From the NCBI GenBank assembly GCA_017304655.1, contig JAFKLY010000006.1, positions 407,384 through 471,383 on the forward strand: a DNA stretch of 64,000 bases, written 5' to 3'. This document shows, one piece after another, positions 57,801 to 64,000 of this stretch; positions within the stretch are counted from its first letter, which is position 1; the number at the start of each line of letters is the position of its first letter. Made by a program: the position numbers and the translations under genes. The notes below the pieces were generated by a model. That model saw only the letters and a program-made list of their open reading frames with translations. It did no database searches and was not told the origin of the DNA. The stretch is from Sphingomonas sp. Lineage in GTDB: Bacteria > Pseudomonadota > Alphaproteobacteria > Sphingomonadales > Sphingomonadaceae.

Positions 57801-58535
57801 ATGAAGAAGCCCGTCTTTCTGGTCACTGGCGGCAGTCGCGGCATTGGCGCGGCGATTGCGCGTGGCGCCGCTGCCGAGGGCTATCACGTCCTCCTCACTT
57901 ATGCCGGCCGCGCCGATGCGGCCGATGCCGTCGTCGCCTCGATCCGGGCGCAGGGCGGCGAGGCAAGCGCGATCCAGGCCGACACCGGCAACCCGGCCGA
58001 TATCGCACGCCTGTTCGCACAGGCCGATGCGCTCGGGCCGCTGGCTGTGCTGGTCTATAATGGCGGCATCACCGGCGGGGTCGGCCCACTTGTCGATCAG
58101 GCGGACGACACGCTCGCCCAGGTGATCGCCGTCAACCTCACCGGTGCCCTGATCGCGGCGCGCGAGGCCATCCGGCGCATGTCGACGCGCTCGGGCGGGG
58201 AGGGCGGGGCGATCGTCCTGCTCGGCTCGCGCGCGTCGGAGCTGGGCGCGCCCAACCAGCATGTCTGGTATGCCGCGTCCAAGGGCGGCATCGACAGCCT
58301 CACCCTTGGCCTCGCGCGGGAAGTGGCGGCGGACGGCATCCGGGTCAATTGCGTGTCGCCCGGCCCGATCGTCACGGAGATCCATGCGCCCGGTCGGCTC
58401 GAGTCCATCGCCCAGTCGCTGCCCATGGGGCGGGCGGGGCTGCCGCAGGAAGTCGCCGATGCGGTTCTCTATCTCGCGTCGGACAAGGCCTCCTATGTCG
58501 CGGGCGCGATCCTCCCGGTTGCCGGTGCGCGCTGA
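57801..58535 (+). CDS. SDR family oxidoreductase
   Basis: A 244-residue classical short-chain dehydrogenase. FLVTGGSRGIGAAIARG binds NAD(P), NGGI replaces the usual NAGI, and the catalytic residues are Ser143, Tyr157 and Lys161 (HVWYAASKGG); PGPIVTEIHAPGR is the substrate loop. ATG at 57801 has GGGAGAGC upstream. It lies 70 bases after the MetE-like gene in the same direction. Substrate unknown; ketone or alcohol interconversion in the cluster's pathway. Confidence 0.88.
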   Translation: MKKPVFLVTGGSRGIGAAIARGAAAEGYHVLLTYAGRADAADAVVASIRAQGGEASAIQADTGNPADIARLFAQADALGPLAVLVYNGGITGGVGPLVDQADDTLAQVIAVNLTGALIAAREAIRRMSTRSGGEGGAIVLLGSRASELGAPNQHVWYAASKGGIDSLTLGLAREVAADGIRVNCVSPGPIVTEIHAPGRLESIAQSLPMGRAGLPQEVADAVLYLASDKASYVAGAILPVAGAR

Positions 58536-58717
58536 GCTGGCGGGCGGATCAGCCTGATTTTCCGGGGGGAGCATGCGCGACTTCCCCGTGAAGCAAGCGT
58601 CCCGCCGGTCGCCATGCGAGCGTGCCCGGCGCCTGTTGTCTCCCTGCCTTGCGGCCTGATGTCATGGTCCGTCGGCGGGGGACGCAAGACAGAACAAGCA
58701 GGCCTTGGAGAGTGTTG

Positions 58718-60094
58718 ATGTCAGCTGTCGCACAGGATCCCGTGACGGACGAGAAGACCGCGCCGGCGGAACCGGGCCAGCCCTGGCCGCCGCGCCGGGA
58801 CGCTTATTATTCGCTGTTCGTCATGACCATCGTGGTGATGTTCACGGTCATCGACCGGCAGATTCTCAACATCATGATCGAGCCGATGAAGGCCGATTTT
58901 CACATCAGCGACACGCAGGCGGCCCTGCTGCTCGGCGCGGCCTTCTCGATCACTTATGGGCTGGCGGGCATTCCGATCGCCCGGATCGCGGATCGGTCGA
59001 ATCGCCGCAATCTGGTCGCCATCTCGATCGCCTTCTGGAGCAGCTGCACCATGGCCTGCGGCATGGCGCAGAGCTATGCGGGCATGTTCCTGGCGCGGCT
59101 GGGCATCGGCATCGGCGAGTCCGGCTATGGCCCGGCAAGCTGGTCGATCGCCACGGACAATTTCCCGCGCGAGAAGGTGGCGGTCGCCACCGGCACTTAT
59201 GGCATCGGCGCGATGATCGGCATCGGCCTGGCGTCCTTTCTCGGCGGTGCCGTGCTGGCGCTGGTCGAGGGCTTGCCCCCCGTGGCGTTGCCTTTCGGCG
59301 GGGTGATCCGCCCCTGGCAATGGGCGTTCATCCTCGTTGGCCTGCCGGGGCTGCTGTGGTCGATCGTGGTCCTCACCACGCGCGAGCCGCCGCGCCGGGG
59401 CTCGGCGGCAGGCGCCAAGGCGGCGACATTGCCGGTGCGTGAGGTCGTCGCCTGGCTGCGCGAAAACTGGCGCACCTATGTCGCGGTGATCGGCGGCGCG
59501 GGCATGAAGCAGCTCGTCGCCGCGGGTCAGGCGACCTGGGGCGTCACTTTCTATCATCGCGAGTTTGGCTGGTCGCTGGCAAAGGCCGGCATGGTGAGCG
59601 GGGCGACGACGATCATCATCTCGCCCATCGCCATGATCCTGGGCGGCAAGCTCTCCGAGCATCTGGCGCGCAAGGGCCGGCATGACGCCAATCTGCTGAT
59701 CGTCGTCTTCGGGCTGCTCTTTTCGGTGCCGGTGCTGGCCGTCGCGCCGCTGATGCCCAACCCCTATCTGGCGCTGGCGGGCAATGCGCTGGGCATCTTC
59801 ATCGGCACGCTCGGCTTCGGCCCCGGCGTCGCGTCGTTTCAGGTCATCACGCCCAACAAGATGCGCGCGCAGGTCAGCTCGCTCAGCCAGTTCTGCACCA
59901 ATGTCCTGGCCTTCGCGCTCGCGCCACTGATCGTTGCGCTGTTCACGGACTATGTGTTCAGGGACCCCGCCGCGCTCAAATATTCCATGTCGCTGTGCAC
60001 CCTCTCCATGGGCGTGCTGGCGCTCATCGTCACCTCGCAGGGGCTCAAGCCTTATGCGCGCGCGTATGAACGCGCGGTGCGCGAGAATTTCTAA
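58718..60094 (+). CDS. MFS transporter, spinster-like
   Basis: A 458-residue inner-membrane transporter with about twelve hydrophobic segments. FTVIDRQILNIMIEPMKADF in TM1 and ARIADRSNRRNLVAISI between TM2 and TM3 are spinster-type MFS signatures seen in many sphingomonad catabolic clusters; GESGYGPASWSIATD follows in TM4-5. ATG at 58718 with CTTGGAGAG upstream. It probably imports the cluster's substrate, as it leads directly into the amidohydrolase gene 14 bases later. Confidence 0.87.
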   Translation: MSAVAQDPVTDEKTAPAEPGQPWPPRRDAYYSLFVMTIVVMFTVIDRQILNIMIEPMKADFHISDTQAALLLGAAFSITYGLAGIPIARIADRSNRRNLVAISIAFWSSCTMACGMAQSYAGMFLARLGIGIGESGYGPASWSIATDNFPREKVAVATGTYGIGAMIGIGLASFLGGAVLALVEGLPPVALPFGGVIRPWQWAFILVGLPGLLWSIVVLTTREPPRRGSAAGAKAATLPVREVVAWLRENWRTYVAVIGGAGMKQLVAAGQATWGVTFYHREFGWSLAKAGMVSGATTIIISPIAMILGGKLSEHLARKGRHDANLLIVVFGLLFSVPVLAVAPLMPNPYLALAGNALGIFIGTLGFGPGVASFQVITPNKMRAQVSSLSQFCTNVLAFALAPLIVALFTDYVFRDPAALKYSMSLCTLSMGVLALIVTSQGLKPYARAYERAVRENF

Positions 60095-60108
60095 AGGCTA
60101 GATTCAAT

Positions 60109-61032
60109 ATGAAAAATTCACTGGAATCGATTGAAATCATTGATGCACAGATTCACGAGCCCTGGCCCGGCCAGCCGCTCGATGAGGGACAGACAGCGCA
60201 GACCAGCCTCTGGCAGGTCGAGCTGGCGCGCGAAGCGATGGACGCGGTCGGCGTGGATATCGCGCTCGCCGTCACCAACGAGGCGTTCATCGATCTGGCG
60301 CACACGCGCTATCCCGGCCGCTTCCCCGGCGTGCACACCCTGTTCCACACCCATCCGGATCTCGCCTCGGAAGTGCGGCGGATCCGCGCCCATCCGGCGA
60401 TGGTGGCGGGGCGCGCGCTGGTGGGCGACTTTCTCAACGCGAAGATGCGGCCGGAATTCGCCGCCGGCGTGTTCGATCCGCTTTATGCGGCGGCTGAGGA
60501 GGTTGGCCTGCCGATCTTCAATTCCACCCATGGCGGTTGCGCCAACATGGCGGTGATTGCCGAGCGGCACCCGGATCTCGTCCTGATCGTCGATCATATC
60601 GGCGTGGCGCAGCATCCCGTCTCGCCGCCCGAGACGATGAGCTGGGCACCGTTCGAGGATTTGCTCGCGCTGGCGCGCTATCCCAATATTCACGTCAAGC
60701 TGTGCGGTGCACCGCTGCTCTCGCAGCAGACGTATCCTTATGCGGATCTCTGGCCGAACCTCGATCGCATGTTCGCGGCCTTTGGCCATGAGCGCATCCT
60801 GTGGGGCAGCGACTATACCCGCCTGCGCAGCGCCGATCTGCCGCGCGGCGAGCGCCCGCGCCGGCGCGGCATCACTTATGGCGAGAATCTGACCTATCTG
60901 CTCCATTCGGATCGGCTCACGCATGCGCAGAAGGCGCTGGTGCTGGGCGGCAATGCGCGCCGGCTGTTCAACCTGCCGCCCGCCTCGCAGGCATGGGGTC
61001 CGCCGCCCATGAGCTGGGCGATGCCGCGTTGA
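60109..61032 (+). CDS. Amidohydrolase family protein (amidohydrolase 2)
   Basis: A 307-residue TIM-barrel metallo-hydrolase/decarboxylase. IIDAQIHEPWPGQ has a modified N-terminal metal motif (D-x-Q-x-H instead of D-x-H-x-H), THGGCANMAVIAERHPDLVL, LIVDHIGVA and RILWGSDYTRL carry the remaining metal residues. It differs from the family member at 47119. Fourteen bases after the transporter, it most likely hydrolyses or decarboxylates the imported acid (inference). Confidence 0.84.
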   Translation: MKNSLESIEIIDAQIHEPWPGQPLDEGQTAQTSLWQVELAREAMDAVGVDIALAVTNEAFIDLAHTRYPGRFPGVHTLFHTHPDLASEVRRIRAHPAMVAGRALVGDFLNAKMRPEFAAGVFDPLYAAAEEVGLPIFNSTHGGCANMAVIAERHPDLVLIVDHIGVAQHPVSPPETMSWAPFEDLLALARYPNIHVKLCGAPLLSQQTYPYADLWPNLDRMFAAFGHERILWGSDYTRLRSADLPRGERPRRRGITYGENLTYLLHSDRLTHAQKALVLGGNARRLFNLPPASQAWGPPPMSWAMPR

Positions 61033-61036
61033 TGCC

Positions 61037-62416
61037 ATGACGGACGCGGAGACCCTGCTGGCGCAGATCGACGAGGCATGTCGGCGGATGCGCATCGCGC
61101 AGACCACCTTCGGCCGGCAGGCCGTGAATGACGGCAAGCTCGTGTCGCGGCTCCAGCAGGGCGGCCGGGTCACGCTGGAGACGGTGCACCGCGTCCATCG
61201 CTTCATTGCCGCGCAGGGCGGGCCGTCGGCGGGGCATTTGCGCTCGGCGATCCGGGGCCTCACGCCCGGCGTCGATCCGGTTCACGGCTTCCGATTCTAC
61301 GACAATCGCCAGAAATATCTGATGTTCGTGAACACGACATCGGAGAAGCAGATCGTTGCGGACAAGGCGCTGGAGCAACTCACCCTGACTCAGCCCGCGC
61401 CGCCGGCCATCCGCCTGTTCGATGGCGGCTCGGGCGACGGCACGGCCTTTGCCCGCCTGATGCGCGGCGCCCACCGGCGCTATCCGTGGCTGCCTTTCTA
61501 CGCCGTCGCCAAGGAAATCAGCATCGAGAATGTGCGACTGATGCTGGAGAAGATGCCGGACCGCTTTCAGGAGCACCCGGCCACGGTGCTGGTCGTCACC
61601 AATCTCAATTATGCCGATGCGCCCTGGCTCAAGCCGTCCTCGCCGGTCGCCGCGAGTGCGATGGCCTGGCATGAGGTGGCGCTGGAGGGATCGACGGCCG
61701 GCGATTTCGAGGAAGGGATTGCCGCCTTGCAGCCGGTCGTGGACCAGCATTGGCAAGTGAAGGTGAGCCAGGCGAGCGGCCATCCGGTCACGCAGACCCC
61801 CGCCGTGCTGGTCATCTACCGCAAGGATCAGCAATTCGTGCTGGATCAGGTGATCCCGCGCCGCGGCCTCGCGCGGGCGGACTTCGACTTCGTGCTGCTC
61901 TCGCATCCCTATCGCGCCCGCGCGCCGCTCTCCTTCAAGGCGGGCCGGGTGGTCGCGCCGCTGGTGCGGGCGCTGCGCCCCAATGGCCGGTTGCTCGGCA
62001 TCCATGGCCATGGCCACGATCCGGGCCTGGAGCTGGTGCGCCAGATCTGGCCGGGCGAAGAGCCGTTCGAGGCGGGCCGCGCCGATCTCATGGCGGCCGT
62101 GGCGCGGGAGCTTGGCAGTCTGGCGCGTCACTACCATTTTCATGAGCAGAGCGATGCGCAGGCGATCTTTCGCTACACGCTGCGGATGCTCGCGACCGAG
62201 ATCGCGCCAGAAGGGGAGATCGGCATGTCGACGCTGCTCTCCGCCTGGAATGCCGCGAGCTATGTCGCGCAGATCGAGGACGGGCGTCTCGCGGCCATTC
62301 TCAACCGCAACCGCTATGTGGACGCCACGCGCGAAATCCTGCATGCCCATCGCGGTCTGTGGTTCAACAATGAGAGCTATGTGATTTCGCGCCGGGCCGA
62401 TCTTGGCGTGCATTGA
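61037..62416 (+). CDS. Putative SAM-dependent methyltransferase with N-terminal helical domain
   Basis: A 459-residue protein. The N-terminal 65 residues (RIAQTTFGRQAVNDGKLVSR, LQQGGRVTLETVHRVHRFI) look like a small HTH-type domain seen at the N-terminus of alphaproteobacterial proteins. A central FDGGSGDGTAFARLMRGAHR is a methyltransferase-like SAM loop, followed by AVAKEISIENVRLMLEKMP and a late VRALRPNGRLLGIHGHGHD strand. I do not recognise a named family. It begins four bases after the amidohydrolase stop and precedes a small Cys-rich protein; function unassigned. Confidence 0.65.
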   Translation: MTDAETLLAQIDEACRRMRIAQTTFGRQAVNDGKLVSRLQQGGRVTLETVHRVHRFIAAQGGPSAGHLRSAIRGLTPGVDPVHGFRFYDNRQKYLMFVNTTSEKQIVADKALEQLTLTQPAPPAIRLFDGGSGDGTAFARLMRGAHRRYPWLPFYAVAKEISIENVRLMLEKMPDRFQEHPATVLVVTNLNYADAPWLKPSSPVAASAMAWHEVALEGSTAGDFEEGIAALQPVVDQHWQVKVSQASGHPVTQTPAVLVIYRKDQQFVLDQVIPRRGLARADFDFVLLSHPYRARAPLSFKAGRVVAPLVRALRPNGRLLGIHGHGHDPGLELVRQIWPGEEPFEAGRADLMAAVARELGSLARHYHFHEQSDAQAIFRYTLRMLATEIAPEGEIGMSTLLSAWNAASYVAQIEDGRLAAILNRNRYVDATREILHAHRGLWFNNESYVISRRADLGVH

Positions 62417-62435
62417 GCAGGGAAGCGAGGGCAGC

Positions 62436-62696
62436 GTGACGACGGAACGGGCGAGCGGGCAGGGCGCGGCTATGCGGCAAGGGCCGACATGCCCCTTTTG
62501 CGGCGCCGGCTGGTCAGTTGCGATGCTGGATCGCTATGAAGCGCTCGCCGATCCGCGCGGCTGCGCCTGTTGCGGGTCAGCCGGAGCGCTGGATCAGGCG
62601 GATGTCCATGCCCATGAGCCGCGCCCGGTGCCGACCGGCGACCTGTGCTGCGACACCTGCGGGCGCGCCATCATGCGGGCGCCGTCCTCGCTGTGA
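62436..62696 (+). CDS. Small zinc-ribbon-like protein
   Basis: An 86-residue protein with three paired Cys motifs: PTCPFCGAGW, RGCACCGSAG and LCCDTCGRAI. This pattern suggests one or two structural zinc sites. GTG at 62436 has GAGG upstream; ATG at 62472 is an alternative that keeps all motifs. It follows the putative methyltransferase by 19 bases and may be its partner, but no family is recognised. Confidence 0.55.
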   Translation: MTTERASGQGAAMRQGPTCPFCGAGWSVAMLDRYEALADPRGCACCGSAGALDQADVHAHEPRPVPTGDLCCDTCGRAIMRAPSSL

Positions 62697-62717
62697 ACCT
62701 CAAGCCGGCTTGAGGTT
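62696..62717 (+). terminator. Perfect 11-bp palindrome after the zinc-ribbon gene
   Basis: AACCTCAAGCC is followed directly by GGCTTGAGGTT. It begins on the last base of the stop codon. Without a T run it is a weak terminator or an mRNA-end hairpin closing the right-hand catabolic operon. Confidence 0.45.
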
Positions 62718-62777
62718 GGCTGCGCGCCAAATAGGGCACTTCATTATAAAGAACCGTGCAGGTCGCGGGCCGCCCGG

Positions 62778-62803
62778 CCGGATGCCGGGCACCCCGCATC
62801 CGG
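62778..62803 (-). terminator. Hairpin after adenosine kinase
   Basis: CCGGATGC / GCATCCGG, an 8-bp perfect stem with a ten-base loop, lies just past the end of the leftward adenosine kinase gene. No T run is seen. Confidence 0.45.
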
Positions 62804-62806
62804 GTG

Positions 62807-63784
62807 TCAGGCCAGCTCGGCCAGCGGCTGGAGCGGCCGGGCGCCATAATGCTGGATGACTTCCGCCGCCGCCAGGCTGGCGAGGCGTCCGCACTCCGCG
62901 AAGGGCAGGCTGCGGCTGAAGCCGTAGAGCGCGCCGGCGGCATAGAGGTCGCCCGCGCCTGTCGTGTCGACCAGCTGGCTGATCGGCGCGGCCGGAATGG
63001 CGACGCGCTCCGCCCCGCTCGCGATCAGTGATCCGCTGGAGCCAAGCGTGATGCAGGCGATATCGACCTGCGCGGCCAGATCATTGGCTGCCGTCGCGAT
63101 GTCGCGATGGCCGTAAAGCGCTTCGATCTCGTCGTCGTTGGCGAAGAGGATATCGATATGGTCGGCGATCAGCGCCTTGAACTCGTCCTTGTAGCGGTGG
63201 ACGCAGAAGCTGTCCGAGAGGGTGAGCGCGACCTTGCGGCCGGCCCCGCGCGCGATCGTCGCGGCCTTGCGGAAGGCTTCCTTGGCGGCCGGCGGATCGA
63301 ACAGATAGCCCTCGAGATACGTGATGGCGCTGGCGGCAACCAGATCGGCGTCGACATCGTCGGGCGTCAGGTTGACGCAGGCGCCCAGGTGCGTGCCCAT
63401 CGTGCGCTGCGCATCATCCGTTACGAGCACCAGGCAGCGGGCCGTGGCAATGCCGTCGGGCGCGGCGGGCGTGGCGAATGTGACGCCGATGGACTTGAGG
63501 TCATGGGCGAAGATGCGGCCGAATTCATCGTCCTTCACCTTGCCGATATAGGCGGCCTTGCCGCCGAAGGAGGCGACGCCCGCGATGGTGTTGGCGGCCG
63601 ATCCGCCCGAGGCCTCGATGGCCGATCCCATGTCCGCATAGATCGCGTGGGCCTGCGCTTCGTCGATCAGCGCCATGCCGCCCTTGGCCAGGCCGTGCTT
63701 GGCGAGGAAGGCCTCGTCGGCCTGGGCGATGATATCGACAATCGCATTGCCCACACCCAGCACATCGTAAGTCGCGTCGCTCAT
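62807..63784 (-). CDS. Adenosine kinase (PfkB family sugar kinase)
   Basis: A 325-residue ribokinase-family enzyme that phosphorylates adenosine to AMP. ASGGSAANTIAGVASFGGKAAYIGKVKDD is the first PfkB signature and VDTTGAGDLYAAGALYG the second, with the catalytic Asp in GAGD. It lies next to ahcY, whose reaction releases adenosine from S-adenosylhomocysteine, so the two form a methyl-cycle salvage pair. A terminator separates them, so they are probably independent transcripts. Confidence 0.9.
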   Translation of the reverse strand: MSDATYDVLGVGNAIVDIIAQADEAFLAKHGLAKGGMALIDEAQAHAIYADMGSAIEASGGSAANTIAGVASFGGKAAYIGKVKDDEFGRIFAHDLKSIGVTFATPAAPDGIATARCLVLVTDDAQRTMGTHLGACVNLTPDDVDADLVAASAITYLEGYLFDPPAAKEAFRKAATIARGAGRKVALTLSDSFCVHRYKDEFKALIADHIDILFANDDEIEALYGHRDIATAANDLAAQVDIACITLGSSGSLIASGAERVAIPAAPISQLVDTTGAGDLYAAGALYGFSRSLPFAECGRLASLAAAEVIQHYGARPLQPLAELA

Positions 63785-63815
63785 CAGGCTTCTTTCTCTT
63801 CGGGGAGTTCAACAG

Positions 63816-63847
63816 AAACGGCCCTCCCGTAGAGGGGAGAGCCGTTT
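63816..63847 (-). terminator. Terminator between ahcY and adenosine kinase
   Basis: AAACGGC / GCCGTTT plus an inner CTCCC / GGGAG stem with one mismatch. On the minus strand it ends in TTTCTGTTG. It lies eight bases past the ahcY stop. Confidence 0.65.
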
Positions 63848-63854
63848 CCCGCAA

Positions 63855-64000
63855 TCAATAGCGGTAATGATCGGGCTTGAAGGGTCCTTGCTGTGGGACG
63901 CCGATATAGGCGGCCTGCTTGGGGGTGAGGGTGGTGAGCTTGACGCCGAGCTTGTCGAGGTGGAGGGCGGCAACCTTCTCGTCGAGATGCTTGGGCAGCA
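63855..64000 (-). CDS. ahcY: Adenosylhomocysteinase, C-terminal end (partial)
   Basis: The last 48 codons are present. The residues [20 protein letters not shown], then [20 protein letters not shown] and a final YRY are the highly conserved C-terminus of S-adenosylhomocysteine hydrolase, including the Lys and Tyr that close over NAD+ from the neighbouring subunit. The enzyme splits S-adenosylhomocysteine to adenosine and homocysteine. The rest of the gene is beyond the right edge. Confidence 0.95.
   Translation of the reverse strand, partial: LPKHLDEKVAALHLDKLGVKLTTLTPKQAAYIGVPQQGPFKPDHYRY

Noticed and set aside
1..64000. Phage, CRISPR array, insertion sequence, tRNA or rRNA genes
   Set aside because: Looked for regularly spaced repeats, transposase or integrase motifs and tRNA-like cloverleaf ends; none was convincing.

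Overview
The window is chromosomal DNA of a GC-rich alphaproteobacterium, most likely a sphingomonad (Sphingobium / Novosphingobium / Sphingomonas). This rests on gene content: lignostilbene-dioxygenase-type carotenoid oxygenases, GMC oxidoreductases, many SnoaL/NTF2-fold proteins, DUF3237, an arginine succinyltransferase operon and a cbb3 oxidase cluster. I saw no rRNA, tRNA, CRISPR array, transposase, integrase or phage gene. Almost all genes are tightly packed, often with 1-8 nt stop/start overlaps.

Region 1 (1-19 kb) looks like a catabolic island for lignin-derived or other bulky aromatics. A plus-strand operon (3088-8520) encodes an aldehyde dehydrogenase, an NTF2-fold protein resembling the gamma-formaldehyde lyase LdpA, a zinc alcohol dehydrogenase, an alpha/beta hydrolase and a lignostilbene-dioxygenase-like enzyme. 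Around it lie DUF3237 proteins, an AAHS-type aromatic acid transporter, a GMC - SnoaL - GMC operon, a second aldehyde dehydrogenase with a MarR regulator, and five further SnoaL genes or domains. Three of its promoter regions share the motif GTTGTTGAwTC.

Region 2 (19-25 kb) carries fumC, a stand-alone LigD-type polymerase domain, a PRC-barrel protein, a second carotenoid oxygenase with the residues I recall for lignostilbene dioxygenase NOV1, and an FNR-type oxygen sensor with its cysteine ligands. Region 3 (25-36 kb) is the micro-oxic respiration block ccoNOQP-ccoGHIS, an OmpW-like porin, hemN and a TauE/SafE-like membrane protein. FNR boxes (TTGAy-N4-rTCAA type) precede ccoN, ccoG, ompW/hemN and the NOV1-like dioxygenase.

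Region 4 (36-39 kb) is the glutathione-dependent formaldehyde oxidation operon adhC - VOC - VOC - fghA, which fits demethylation or deformylation of lignin aromatics upstream. After a VirK/YbjX gene and an unusual AT-richer gap with a long palindrome, a tandem-MarR regulator is followed by an arginine-succinyltransferase-type operon (M20 peptidase - astA - astB - DUF1338, minus strand).

Region 5 (47-62.7 kb) is a second catabolic cluster: two amidohydrolases, a SnoaL protein, GntR and two AraC regulators, an ABM monooxygenase, an NHL beta-propeller, ThuA, an enolase-superfamily protein, a MetE-like methyltransferase, an SDR, an MFS transporter and a putative SAM-dependent methyltransferase. 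The right edge has adenosine kinase and the 3' end of ahcY, the S-adenosylhomocysteine salvage pair. Two genes (GMC at 16047, GNAT at 53452) seem to start at CTG.
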